From contig NZ_FUZU01000001.1 in the NCBI RefSeq assembly GCF_900167975.1, forward strand, positions 1,708,580 through 1,772,579: a stretch of DNA of 64,000 nucleotides, read 5' to 3'. Below the pieces are notes generated by a model that was not told the DNA's origin, did no database searches, and was given only the letters and a program-made list of their open reading frames with translations. Below are positions 26,707-35,555 of this stretch, piece after piece. A program made the translations under genes and the position numbers. Within the stretch, counting starts at the first letter, position 1. The number at the start of each line of letters is the position of its first letter. The stretch is from Ohtaekwangia koreensis. GTDB taxonomy: Bacteria > Bacteroidota > Bacteroidia > Cytophagales > Cyclobacteriaceae.

Positions 26707-27960
26707 TCAAGGATTGTTGACGACCTGATTTTCATGATCCGGTAATGAAAAGTAAAACGTTGCACCTTCGGATAACACCGCATCAGCCCACACCGTACCA
26801 CCATGCTTGGTAACAATCCGGTGCACAATGGCGAGCCCTACTCCGGTTCCTTCAAATTCCGTTGGCTTGTGTAATCTTTGGAAAACACCAAACAACTTGT
26901 CCGCATACGCCATGTTAAAGCCTGCACCGTTGTCTTTGATGAAGTAAATAATTTCATTGTCCTTCCTATACGAGCCTATTTCAATAAAGGGTCTTTCTTT
27001 CCTGGAGGAAAATTTAATTGCATTCGATATCAGATTTGCCCATACCTGGCTAAGCAAAGAATAGTCTGCATAAGATGGAAATAACGTACCTATCTGGATC
27101 GTACTTTTATGTACAGTGGATTGGTTAATTTCATTGATCGTGCTCTGCAGGAGTTTATAGGTATCAATGGTATTTCTTTGTAATTCCTTTCGCGCAAGGC
27201 GTGAGAATTTCAGTAAGTCATTGATCAGCGTATCCATTTTTCCTGCGTTCCGCTGAATGACACCGAGTACACGCTGTCCCTCCATGTCAAGCGTCTTGCT
27301 ATAGTCTTCCTCTAACATCTTCGAAAAACCAATGATCGCACGAAGCGGAGCACGAAGATCGTGCGATATAGAATAAGAAAAGGACTCAAACTCTTTCGTA
27401 ATCAGTGCAAGCTCCTTACTTACCAGTTCATGTTGCGCTGCAGCGTCTTTAGCGCGTTGCTCCAGGTCAGTATATACTTTGATGGTTTCGAGCGCGCTTG
27501 CTGCGAGGTCCGCCAGTGATTGTAATAGTGCTATCTCTTCGTGTGAAATAACACGATGTTCTGCCCAATATACACCTAACGCTCCTGTTGCATGGTCCGT
27601 ACCAATGGGTACGATCGCGATGCTTTTTACAAATGTAGGATGGTATATATCCGGTGACACCCGGTCATCTGCATAAACATCTTCAATGATAGCCACCTTT
27701 CCATGCGTCATAGACCAGCCACCCAGACAAGTGTCTATAGGGAAGCGACTTCCTTTCCACAAAGGGCTCATGGCATCTTCATCTGCATAGAAACTATAGT
27801 TTCCTTCACGCAGAATAAATGTAGCACCATCGGCCTCCGTAATTTTTCGCGCGACAGAACTTATAATGCAGGTTGCACTGCTTAGATCACGCGCCAACAG
27901 TAACGCTTGCCCGGTTTTTGCCAGGAGCTCCATGCCGGAATCCATGATCGTACTATTCAT
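26707..27960 (-). CDS. GAF sensor histidine kinase (phytochrome-like core)
   Basis: A 417-residue soluble kinase, started at the ATG at 27960. The open frame extends to a TTG at 27972, but a promoter box lies just upstream of that. A GAF domain (about 10-162: LREGNYSFYADED, LGGWSMTHGKVAIIEDVY, GALGVYWAEHR) and a coiled coil lead to HisKA with H200 ([16 protein letters not shown]) and HATPase ([28 protein letters not shown]). The core is of the same type as the kinase at 13025, although no receiver gene is adjacent. It converges on the DHp-only gene with 13 nt between stops and could be the kinase that phosphorylates it. Confidence 0.9.
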   Translation of the reverse strand: MNSTIMDSGMELLAKTGQALLLARDLSSATCIISSVARKITEADGATFILREGNYSFYADEDAMSPLWKGSRFPIDTCLGGWSMTHGKVAIIEDVYADDRVSPDIYHPTFVKSIAIVPIGTDHATGALGVYWAEHRVISHEEIALLQSLADLAASALETIKVYTDLEQRAKDAAAQHELVSKELALITKEFESFSYSISHDLRAPLRAIIGFSKMLEEDYSKTLDMEGQRVLGVIQRNAGKMDTLINDLLKFSRLARKELQRNTIDTYKLLQSTINEINQSTVHKSTIQIGTLFPSYADYSLLSQVWANLISNAIKFSSRKERPFIEIGSYRKDNEIIYFIKDNGAGFNMAYADKLFGVFQRLHKPTEFEGTGVGLAIVHRIVTKHGGTVWADAVLSEGATFYFSLPDHENQVVNNP

Positions 27961-27980
27961 AACTGGTTGCAAATGATATA

Positions 27981-27988
27981 CAAAAATA
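27981..27988 (-). promoter_or_regulatory. -7 box TATTTTTG of the GAF kinase promoter
   Basis: On the - strand this is a perfect match to TAnnTTTG, the Bacteroidota primary-sigma -7 box. Transcription would begin a few bases on, leaving a leader of roughly 15 nt before the ATG at 27960 and ruling out the TTG at 27972. No convincing -33 element is seen. Confidence 0.5.
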
Positions 27989-28237
27989 TAAACGCCTAAA
28001 CTGATTTTGGAATACTCTTCAATTAAACGTGTCTATTTTCTGTAAAGCATTGAAGATCCAGTTAGAATACCGGAATATGTTTTCAAACAGAAACGGTTTA
28101 TCCAGTATATTTTTGACAGGATCAAAAGCGCGAACAGTTTGCTGGTATTGAAGTTGATTTGATATTAAGCCATGCCAATGCAGTAATTTTATTTTATAGT
28201 TTTTTTTTCCTACTTCTGTGGATTATTACCTGCGGGC

Positions 28238-29101
28238 ATGAACCAGTTTAAACAGTTTATCTATAAGAAATTTGGCCTTTTAAATTTTGACGCAGCTTCA
28301 GTAAGTGGGGTCAATCAACAGGAATTCAACCCTTTTATAAAAATTCTCTATCTAAAAGCGGGCTCTTCCATCCAGATCGATTTCAATCGCTATGACCTGA
28401 AGACTGATGCATTGTTCTTTATAACTATAAATCAATGGTACGAGGTAAAGAAGGCAGGCAAAGGCAATAATGGATTGATTTATTATAACCGCGATTTTTA
28501 TTGCGTTGAGATTCACGATAAAGAAGTGTCATGCGATGGCATTCTCTATAATAATGTATATGATATACCGGTAATTTTTCTCTCGAAGGAAAATGCACCG
28601 GTAATGGAGCGAGTGTTTAATGAATTGGAGATTGAGTTACAGAATAATGATTCTGCGCAAGAGGAAATGCTCCGGATTCTATTAAAGGAGATAATTATTC
28701 GCTCGACTCGCATCTGGAAGGAATCAAATAAAGCAGATGATGAAACACAGGAGATAGAATTTCTTCGGCAGTTTAGCAGGCTTGTTGAATTGCACTTCAG
28801 AGAATATCATAGTGTCTCGGACTATGCAGCCATTCTGAACATTACACCGAAAGCATTGAACAAGCGCATTCATAAATATGGAAAGCTTACTCCCAACGAG
28901 ATCATTAAAAACAGAATTGTGCTCGAGGCAAAACGGCTGCTGGTCCATACAGAATATAGCGTAAAGGAGATAGCGTATAACCTCGGTTATGAAGATCCTG
29001 CTTACTTTACAAGGCTTTTCACGAAGGCTTCGGAGGCATCGCCTGCAGAATTCAAGAAGAACTATTATACCGCTTCGGGGAAAAACGTCCAACACAAGTA
29101 G
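28238..29101 (+). CDS. AraC-family transcriptional regulator
   Basis: A 287-residue regulator. The N-terminal half is a cupin-like domain with no recognisable ligand site. The C-terminal 100 residues are the double helix-turn-helix of the AraC family (HSVSDYAAILNITPKALNK, then YSVKEIAYNLGYEDPAYF and SPAEFKK). It precedes and is co-oriented with an exported hydrolase, osmC and a quinone reductase, which are possible targets. The ATG at 28238 is close behind a T-rich stretch. Confidence 0.9.
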   Translation: MNQFKQFIYKKFGLLNFDAASVSGVNQQEFNPFIKILYLKAGSSIQIDFNRYDLKTDALFFITINQWYEVKKAGKGNNGLIYYNRDFYCVEIHDKEVSCDGILYNNVYDIPVIFLSKENAPVMERVFNELEIELQNNDSAQEEMLRILLKEIIIRSTRIWKESNKADDETQEIEFLRQFSRLVELHFREYHSVSDYAAILNITPKALNKRIHKYGKLTPNEIIKNRIVLEAKRLLVHTEYSVKEIAYNLGYEDPAYFTRLFTKASEASPAEFKKNYYTASGKNVQHK

Positions 29102-29135
29102 TCTTTTGTCTATCCCCCAGGTGATTCCCTTCGTA

Positions 29136-29143
29136 TACTTTTG
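29136..29143 (+). promoter_or_regulatory. -7 box TACTTTTG before the hydrolase gene
   Basis: A perfect TAnnTTTG match between the AraC regulator and the hydrolase. The GTG at 29143 lies in the box, so translation should begin at the ATG at 29173, about 25 nt past the expected start of transcription. A -33 element is not evident. Confidence 0.55.
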
Positions 29144-29172
29144 TGTCGTTGATAATTAAACAACATCACAAA

Positions 29173-30093
29173 ATGAAAACACGAATGAACATCTTCTCAA
29201 AATCAATCTGGCTGATTGTATTTGCTGTTACAAATTTAGTACACCTTGGAGCAGCGCAACCGCGCGTTAACGCTTCATTAGGCAGAAGCGAATATATAGA
29301 AGTAGAGCCGAATGTAAAGTTGCACGTTACGGATCTCGGTGAGGGCAAACCTGTAGTATTGATTCATGGCTGGCCGTTAAGCGATGCCATGTATGAGTAT
29401 CAGTATAACGAACTTGTAAAGAATGGCTTCCGTGTGATTGGTATCACATTGCGTGGATTTGGTAAATCAGATAAACCTTATGGTAAATATAATTATGATG
29501 TATATGCTGATGACATCAAGGCTGTACTCGATAAACTTAAAATAGAAAAAGCAACGTTGGGCGGTTTCTCCATGGGAGGTGCAATTTCGATTCACTACGT
29601 GGCTCGTCATAATAGTGCGCACGTTGCTAAGTTAGCGCTCTTCGGTGCTGCCGCTCCAATGTGGACACAACGCAGTGACTATCCGTACGGTTTTACAGTT
29701 GAGGCTGTAAATGGTTTGATCTCCTTAAGCGAAACAAATCGCCCGCAATTGCTTGAAAATTTCGGTGGAATCTTTGCAGCATCAGAAACATCTGTACCAA
29801 AAGGTCTTGGCAACTGGCTTGGCGGCATCAACCTTCAAGCTTCTCCATATGCTACTACACAAAGTTTAATTGCCTTACGGGATACTGATCTTCGTCCGGA
29901 ATTAGCGAAAATAAAAATTCCTACTGTGATCTTCCACGGCACAAAAGATAAGATCTGTTCATTTGATCTTGCAAAGCAGATGAATGCTGGTATCAAAGGA
30001 TCTACGATTGTAACTTTTGAAAATAGCGGTCATGGTCTTTTCATCGAAGAACTTGAAAAGTTCAACGCAGAGCTTATCAAATTCGCCAAGTAA
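29173..30093 (+). CDS. Exported alpha/beta hydrolase (non-heme chloroperoxidase/esterase type)
   Basis: A 306-residue enzyme with a signal peptide of about 28 residues (cleavage near GAAQ). The fold is the cofactor-free haloperoxidase/arylesterase type: oxyanion loop HGWPLS, RGFGKSDKP, nucleophile elbow GFSMGG with Ser133, acid Asp259 (GTKDKICS) and His287 (SGHGLF). It hydrolyses an ester or similar bond in the periplasm or outside; the substrate cannot be predicted. The ATG at 29173 is chosen over an in-frame GTG that lies in the promoter box. osmC follows 42 nt later. Confidence 0.88.
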   Translation: MKTRMNIFSKSIWLIVFAVTNLVHLGAAQPRVNASLGRSEYIEVEPNVKLHVTDLGEGKPVVLIHGWPLSDAMYEYQYNELVKNGFRVIGITLRGFGKSDKPYGKYNYDVYADDIKAVLDKLKIEKATLGGFSMGGAISIHYVARHNSAHVAKLALFGAAAPMWTQRSDYPYGFTVEAVNGLISLSETNRPQLLENFGGIFAASETSVPKGLGNWLGGINLQASPYATTQSLIALRDTDLRPELAKIKIPTVIFHGTKDKICSFDLAKQMNAGIKGSTIVTFENSGHGLFIEELEKFNAELIKFAK

Positions 30094-30135
30094 TATTTGT
30101 TAATAGTATCATACGTATAAATAGTATATATCATC

Positions 30136-30546
30136 ATGAAAAGAAAAGCAACAGCAGTTTGGAATGGTTCCGGTAAAGAAGGTAACGGTAACCTGACAAC
30201 ACAAAGTACCGTGCTGCAAAAAACTCAATATTCATTCAACTCACGCTTCGCAGAAGGAGTAGGTACAAATCCTGAAGAATTAATAGCGGCTGCACATGCA
30301 GGTTGCTTTACAATGAAGTTGAGCTTTGTATTGGGAGATGCAGGTTTTACACCTGAGCAACTGTCCACCGATTGCTTGATAACATTTGAGAACGGCGTTA
30401 TAACCGAATCACACCTGGTGTTAACCGCGAAGGTTCCGGGTATAAGTGTAGAGAAATTTAACGAATGCACGACCGATGCAAAATTAAATTGCCCCATCTC
30501 TATACTACTAAATACATCCATAACACTGGATGCGTCTTTAGTCTGA
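30136..30546 (+). CDS. osmC: OsmC-family peroxiredoxin
   Basis: A 136-residue thiol-dependent peroxidase of the OsmC family, which reduces organic hydroperoxides. The two catalytic cysteines are C57 (AHAGCFTM) and C119 (NCPIS). The conserved Arg (SRFAEG) and Glu residues (NPEELI) that shape the active site are present, and the N-terminal KATAVWNG strand is typical. The length is that of the OsmC subgroup. It follows the exported hydrolase and precedes a strong hairpin, so the transcription unit may be hydrolase-osmC. Confidence 0.93.
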   Translation: MKRKATAVWNGSGKEGNGNLTTQSTVLQKTQYSFNSRFAEGVGTNPEELIAAAHAGCFTMKLSFVLGDAGFTPEQLSTDCLITFENGVITESHLVLTAKVPGISVEKFNECTTDAKLNCPISILLNTSITLDASLV

Positions 30547-30568
30547 GTCTTAGAATTATAGGGAATGT

Positions 30569-30598
30569 AAGCGCGTGCAACGAAAGTTGCGCGCGCTT
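30569..30598 (+). terminator. Strong GC hairpin with GAAA tetraloop after osmC
   Basis: A 13-bp stem (AAGCGCGTGCAAC at 30569-30581 with GTTGCGCGCGCTT at 30586-30598, one G-U pair) is capped by a GAAA tetraloop. No T-run follows directly (CCTATATATAG), so it may end or stabilise the 3' end of the osmC transcript rather than act as a classic intrinsic terminator. Confidence 0.55.
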
Positions 30599-30691
30599 CC
30601 TATATATAGCCCGCGCAACACTTTTAATTTTTATAGCGCGTCTTTCATCCAGGCCTTTAGCCTGAGCTCGAGTTTTACTATCATTGTTATT

Positions 30692-31684
30692 ATGAAAGCC
30701 ATTGTAATAGAGAAACCAGGAAGTCCTGAAGTATTGCAGCTGAAGGAGAAACCGAAGCCAGAGCCTGCGGCACAGGAAATACTTGTGAAGGTGGCAGCAG
30801 CCGGAATCAATAGACCAGACGTTGCGCAGCGTAAAGGTCACTACCCACCACCAGCAGGTGCATCACCAGATATACCAGGCCTTGAAATCGCGGGAACTAT
30901 AGTAGCCGTTGGTGCGAATGTAAGTCGTTGGAGAATTGGCGACAAAGTATGTGCCCTGGTTACTGGTGGAGGATACGCTGAATACTGCGTTGTTCCAGAA
31001 GGACAGGCGCTCCCTATACCGGACAATCTGAGTTTTGCCGAGGGTGCGTCTTTACCCGAAACTTTTTTCACGGTGTGGAGCAATGTATTTGATCGAGGGA
31101 GATTGCAACCAACAGAGACGTTATTGGTTCATGGCGGATCAAGCGGTATAGGTGTAGCTGCAATTCAACTGGCCACAGCGTGGGGATCAACTGTATATGT
31201 TACGGCCGGTACAAAAGAGAAATGTCTGTATTGTGAAACACTCGGAGCTGAGAAGGCTGTCAATTATAAGACAGAAAAATTTAATGACGTTCTACGTCAG
31301 GAAACCAGGGGCAGAGGTGTTGATGTGATTCTGGATATGATCGGAGGCGATTATATATCGGATAATCTGGATATACTTGCCGAAGAAGGACGACTTGTTC
31401 TGATCAATGTAATGCAGGGAGATGTAGCACAGGTTAAACTTTCAACCATTATGAAGAAGCGATTAACGGTTACCGGATCAACGCTTCGGGCGCGTGATAC
31501 TACATTTAAATCTGCGATTGCTGCACAACTCGAAAAACATGTTTGGCCTTGGCTTCAGTCCGGGAAAGTAAAGCCGGTTATTTACAAAACGTTTCCTTTG
31601 TCGGATGCCGCTGCGGCACATGCTTTAATGGAAAGCAGTGAACATATAGGGAAGATTGTTTTGCTTACCGAGGAAGTGGAATAG
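30692..31684 (+). CDS. NAD(P)H:quinone oxidoreductase (zinc-free MDR family)
   Basis: A 330-residue medium-chain dehydrogenase/reductase of the quinone-oxidoreductase/PIG3 group. Features: an N-terminal GroES-like domain (AAGINRPDVAQRKGHYPPP, PGLEIAGTIVAVG), the cofactor loop VHGGSSGIGVAAIQLA and a downstream basic patch (KEKCLYC) suited to NADPH. Structural-zinc cysteines are missing, as expected for the quinone reductase branch. I start at the ATG at 30692 (MKAIVIEKPG); the open frame runs 39 codons upstream through the osmC hairpin. It probably reduces quinones or reactive carbonyls. Confidence 0.88.
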   Translation: MKAIVIEKPGSPEVLQLKEKPKPEPAAQEILVKVAAAGINRPDVAQRKGHYPPPAGASPDIPGLEIAGTIVAVGANVSRWRIGDKVCALVTGGGYAEYCVVPEGQALPIPDNLSFAEGASLPETFFTVWSNVFDRGRLQPTETLLVHGGSSGIGVAAIQLATAWGSTVYVTAGTKEKCLYCETLGAEKAVNYKTEKFNDVLRQETRGRGVDVILDMIGGDYISDNLDILAEEGRLVLINVMQGDVAQVKLSTIMKKRLTVTGSTLRARDTTFKSAIAAQLEKHVWPWLQSGKVKPVIYKTFPLSDAAAAHALMESSEHIGKIVLLTEEVE

Positions 31685-31753
31685 TAAAATGTACCTAAAT
31701 CTTAACACACCAAGTACTGACATCGATTCAAATTATTTTGTAGCTTGGTATCG

Positions 31754-32167
31754 ATGAATCCTAAAGTATTTGAGGCGCCCTTCGCTTCGGTAACCTACTA
31801 TCCTGAGAAGCGACTACTGGTATTGGTCTGGGACGGAAGTCCATCTAAAGAAGAGTACCAACAACCATTTTTAGCTATGATCGAATATAGCAAGAAGCAT
31901 CCCGTTGATAATATGCTGTCCAATATCTCTAAGCAAGGTATTATCAGCCCCGATAGTCGCAAGTGGTTTGAAAAAGACATGATGCCGCGTGCTGCCCAGG
32001 CAGGGCTGAAGCATGCCGCTATAGTCACCAACGGTAATGCATTCAAGCTATACTATATTAACATCATCCTGTCTGCTGTAAACAAATTTCCGATCGTAAC
32101 CAAGCTGTTTAATAACCAGGATGATGCATTGCAGTGGCTGGCTCATTTTCAGAGTCCAAAATCGTAA
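31754..32167 (+). CDS. SpoIIAA-like (STAS/SEC14-type) small protein, stray paralogue
   Basis: A 137-residue protein related to the array at 20921-25094 but 6 kb away and more divergent. SPSKEEYQQPFL aligns with PTSEEYRxGL, SPDSRKWFEKD with HPDDQxW, GLKHAAIV with GYSHxAI, and DDALQWL with the closing helix. The FKTGKV motif is absent (KKHPVDNM instead), which recalls the divergent member at 25188. I start at the ATG at 31754; the TTG at 31745 adds three residues. It is a lone gene between a quinone reductase and a convergent lipid kinase. Confidence 0.62.
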   Translation: MNPKVFEAPFASVTYYPEKRLLVLVWDGSPSKEEYQQPFLAMIEYSKKHPVDNMLSNISKQGIISPDSRKWFEKDMMPRAAQAGLKHAAIVTNGNAFKLYYINIILSAVNKFPIVTKLFNNQDDALQWLAHFQSPKS

Positions 32168-32218
32168 CACCCATTCTTTAATCGATGTCTATATAGGCGC
32201 ATACCGTTTCGGATCATC

Positions 32219-33109
32219 CTAAACTCTGGTTGTTAAAAAATGGACAGCGTCTTCCTGTAGCTCTATTTTGATTTCAGTAGCTTTATCAAACTTGATATAT
32301 TCATCATCAACATGCAGGTGTACACCTTCCCAATATATTTTTAATTTTTTTGCTTTCAGGATACTAAAGAATGCAGGCTCTTCCTTTCCCATGATCTTGC
32401 TTAAAATATAGTTTGCAAACTGTTCGCGTTGTGATTCTGCAATCAAAACAACTTCAAATTGTCCGTCACCGGGATCTGAAAAAGGAACAAGATTAAGATT
32501 GGGACCAATCGAACGTGTATTCATCACCTCAGCCATCAGGTAATTTCCAGAGTGTTCGGCATCGTCAATTTGTATAGTACATTTACGCGCTTCATAGTCC
32601 AGTACGATATCGTGAAGTATCTCCAGTGCTGTCTTTATTCTTTTATCCGTGGATGCATCTTTCCTTGTAGTTATTTTTTGCATCTCTTTCATGAGTCGTG
32701 GAAAGACACCAAAGCCCAATCCTTCAATAAAAAACTTTTGATCTTTCAGATTATAAATGCGTCCCACATCGAAGCGTTTTATTCTCTTTAGATCCCACTG
32801 CGTTATAATATCTTCGGGGTCTTCTTCAAGCTCCAAAGTCTTCGCTATATTATTCGCAGTACCCAACGGAAGTAGACCAATGGGTAAACGTTTATCAAGG
32901 AATTCGAAAGCCACTTTCCGAACTGTACCATCGCCACCAGCAACAATAATTAGGTCTGTTCCCTTCGCATCCAATTTTTCCCAGCCTTCTTCTTTTGTAG
33001 AAGATAAGCTACACTCATAACCGGCCTTTTTTAAAATTGTAATTATATTTTGAGTAGGATCAGCCCCTTCCCCGGCTTTTGGGTTGTAAATCAACTTTGC
33101 AAATTTCAT
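32219..33109 (-). CDS. Diacylglycerol/lipid kinase family protein (YegS/BmrU type)
   Basis: A 296-residue soluble lipid kinase. The N-terminal catalytic region starts KLIYNPKAGEG and contains the nucleotide-binding GGDGTVRKVA and PLGTANNIAKTL. The second domain carries EVMNTRSIGPNL and PFSDPGDGQFEVVLI, as in YegS and DgkB. The family phosphorylates diacylglycerol or other lipid alcohols at the membrane with ATP. It converges on the stray SpoIIAA-like gene and diverges from surE across 86 nt. Confidence 0.9.
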   Translation of the reverse strand: MKFAKLIYNPKAGEGADPTQNIITILKKAGYECSLSSTKEEGWEKLDAKGTDLIIVAGGDGTVRKVAFEFLDKRLPIGLLPLGTANNIAKTLELEEDPEDIITQWDLKRIKRFDVGRIYNLKDQKFFIEGLGFGVFPRLMKEMQKITTRKDASTDKRIKTALEILHDIVLDYEARKCTIQIDDAEHSGNYLMAEVMNTRSIGPNLNLVPFSDPGDGQFEVVLIAESQREQFANYILSKIMGKEEPAFFSILKAKKLKIYWEGVHLHVDDEYIKFDKATEIKIELQEDAVHFLTTRV

Positions 33110-33195
33110 AGAGTATGTTTCTACAATGCTTGCAGGATAAATATATGCCTGGTATGAATTATTAAGGTTTTAAACCAGGATAAAATAAACATCAC

Positions 33196-33939
33196 ATGAG
33201 AATTCTGATCACAAACGATGATGGTATCTATAGCCCTGGTATAGCAAGTCTTGCAAAAATAGCAGCCCGTTTTGGCGAAGTACGCGTGGTAGCTCCTGAC
33301 GTTGAACAGTCTTCTATGGGACACGCAATTACAGCATCACGACCTTTATTTTATAAAAAATCACCGGTGAATTTTGGAGATATAGATGCATACCGCGTCA
33401 ACGGTACCCCTGCTGATTGTGTCGCGTTGGGGTCACACTTGTGGGCGCAGACTGATGTAGTGTTGTCAGGTATAAATATGGGATCAAACCTGGGCAACTC
33501 CATGTGGCACTCCGGAACATTGGCAGGAGCGAAGCAAGCCGTATTGCTGGGCATGAAAGGTATAGCATTGAGTACACCAGCCGGCAAAACAGAACCAGAC
33601 TTTGATACACTCGAACCGTTTGTTGAAAAAGCATTGGCACTCCTATTGGACAACCCGAATCTATCATTGGTTAACGTAAATTTTCCTCCAAACCCTGTCG
33701 GTATAAAATGGACCCGTCAGTCTGTTCGGCAATACGATGGTAAGATTGTTCCGGGCACAGACCCGATGGGCAGAAAACATTATTGGTTTACAGTTATACC
33801 ACTAGAGCCCGCAGAAGAAGGAACCGATAGGTGGGCGGTAGAGAATAATTATGTATCAGTCACACCGTTGCGCTTGGATCTTACCAATGAAAATGAGCTA
33901 ATGAAGGTATTGCAGAAAACCCCTGCACCGACAGCATAA
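33196..33939 (+). CDS. surE: 5'/3'-nucleotidase SurE
   Basis: A 247-residue metal-dependent phosphatase that acts on nucleoside monophosphates and related substrates. The N-terminus has the family signature ILITNDDGIYSPGI, whose two Asp residues (D8, D9) bind the metal. It is followed by VVAPDVEQSSMGHAIT and the metal-site Asn in VLSGINMGSNLG. Length and motif order are those of the family. It is commonly a single gene linked to stationary-phase survival in other bacteria. Confidence 0.95.
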   Translation: MRILITNDDGIYSPGIASLAKIAARFGEVRVVAPDVEQSSMGHAITASRPLFYKKSPVNFGDIDAYRVNGTPADCVALGSHLWAQTDVVLSGINMGSNLGNSMWHSGTLAGAKQAVLLGMKGIALSTPAGKTEPDFDTLEPFVEKALALLLDNPNLSLVNVNFPPNPVGIKWTRQSVRQYDGKIVPGTDPMGRKHYWFTVIPLEPAEEGTDRWAVENNYVSVTPLRLDLTNENELMKVLQKTPAPTA

Positions 33940-34211
33940 TTGTAAGGTGTATGACTATAAATATAGTGCGTTACTAAATTCAATAAGTATATAATACAAC
34001 TTTTGCAGCATGATCGTCTCACAATTTGCTTTGTGGTGGTCATGCTTTTTTTCTTTTCGGTATTAAAAGTATATATCACCCTTCTCAATAATGTTATAAC
34101 AAACATAGAAAAGTGTGCTCAAATCGTTGGCATAGAATTTAACTGCTATACACTGCCAAGTTACTTTAACTATCTATTCTGCTGATTATCGTAAATACAG
34201 AGGGGTTTAAT

Positions 34212-35555
34212 ATGAGAGTATTAATGTTCGGCTGGGAATTTCCTCCACATATTTCGGGAGGTCTGGGAACAGCTTGCTATGGATTGACCAAATCGTTAAC
34301 GAAAGAAAATGTAGAGATTTTGTTTGTTGTACCAAAATTGTTCGGAGGAGAAAGTCTTCCACGTGTTGATTTTATTGACGCGGGAAAAGTGCCCATTAAA
34401 ATCAATCAACGAAAAGAAATAATTACTCAACAAATCGAAATACCAGGAGAGGAGCGTACAGAAGTGGAGGTCTCCATTACTACGATTGAAGTTGAGTCCA
34501 ATCTATCACCGTATCGGTCAACAAGCTATCAATCCCCAGTGCTTCATATGGAAAGCTGGAGCTATACTTTAGAACCCACAACCAGCGAAGTAACTACCGA
34601 AGTAGAAGTGAGCGATACCTTCACGCATAAATTTTCAGGAACATACGGTCCTGATCTTATAGAAGAGACGAAACGTTATGCAGAAGTAGCAGCAGCGCTC
34701 GCGCGTGAACTTACCTTCGATATAATTCACGTTCACGACTGGATGACATTTCCTGCAGGCATTGCTGCACAAGAGGCCAGCAACAAACCTCTTATAGTAC
34801 ATGTCCACTCCACGGAGTTCGATCGTTCCGGAGAGAATATAGATCCGAGAGTATATAATATCGAGAAAGAAGGCGTAGAAAAATCCGATCATATTCTTGC
34901 TGTTAGTAAATGGACAAAAGATATACTGGTGTCACGCTATAAAATAGACGCTGATAAAATCAGTGTTGCTTATAATGGAATTGTTCCGAAAGATTTGAAA
35001 GATCTTCCTGCGATTCCATCGATAGGCTCTCATGTTGTAACTTTTTTGGGAAGACTTACTTTTCAAAAAGGTCCGTTCTACTTTGTTGAAGCAGCACGCA
35101 AGGTCCTTGAGAAGTTTCCAGATGCTCATTTTATTGTAGCAGGTTCGGGGGACCTTTTTCCGCAGGTTGTTGAACGTGTGGCACAGTTAAGACTCTCTTC
35201 GAGATTTCACTTTACCGGATTTTTAAAGGGTGATAATATCGATAAAGTATGGTCGGTATCAAGTGTATATGTGATGCCTTCTGTATCGGAACCCTTTGGT
35301 ATTACCCCTTTGGAGGCTATACAAGCAGGGGTACCCGTAATTGTGTCCAATCAATCCGGTGTAGCGGAGGTAATGCCGCATGCTATAAAAGTAGATTTCT
35401 GGGAAACCGATGTGCTTGCTGATGCAATCTGCAATGTACTTGCGTACGAAAGTTTATCAACTACTTTGAAGAAGAACAGCCTGAACGAGATTAAGAACAT
35501 TACCTGGGATAAAGTAGCAAAAAAAATAAAGAATATATATCATGAACTTATCTGA
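34212..35555 (+). CDS. GT4-type glycosyltransferase, probable glycogen/alpha-glucan synthase
   Basis: A 447-residue retaining glycosyltransferase of the GT-B fold. The N-terminus MFGWEFPPHISGGLGTACYG has the glycine loop typical of glucan synthases. IHVHDWMTFPAG and LAVSKWTKD follow, then the C-terminal FLGRLTFQKG and the EX7E motif in SEPFGITPLEAI. A 130-residue insert (about 60-150) is hydrophilic. It opens a run of five overlapping genes of alpha-glucan metabolism; the next one (GH57) overlaps by 14 nt. The context points to glucan synthesis from a nucleotide sugar, but donor and product cannot be read from the sequence. Confidence 0.8.
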   Translation: MRVLMFGWEFPPHISGGLGTACYGLTKSLTKENVEILFVVPKLFGGESLPRVDFIDAGKVPIKINQRKEIITQQIEIPGEERTEVEVSITTIEVESNLSPYRSTSYQSPVLHMESWSYTLEPTTSEVTTEVEVSDTFTHKFSGTYGPDLIEETKRYAEVAAALARELTFDIIHVHDWMTFPAGIAAQEASNKPLIVHVHSTEFDRSGENIDPRVYNIEKEGVEKSDHILAVSKWTKDILVSRYKIDADKISVAYNGIVPKDLKDLPAIPSIGSHVVTFLGRLTFQKGPFYFVEAARKVLEKFPDAHFIVAGSGDLFPQVVERVAQLRLSSRFHFTGFLKGDNIDKVWSVSSVYVMPSVSEPFGITPLEAIQAGVPVIVSNQSGVAEVMPHAIKVDFWETDVLADAICNVLAYESLSTTLKKNSLNEIKNITWDKVAKKIKNIYHELI

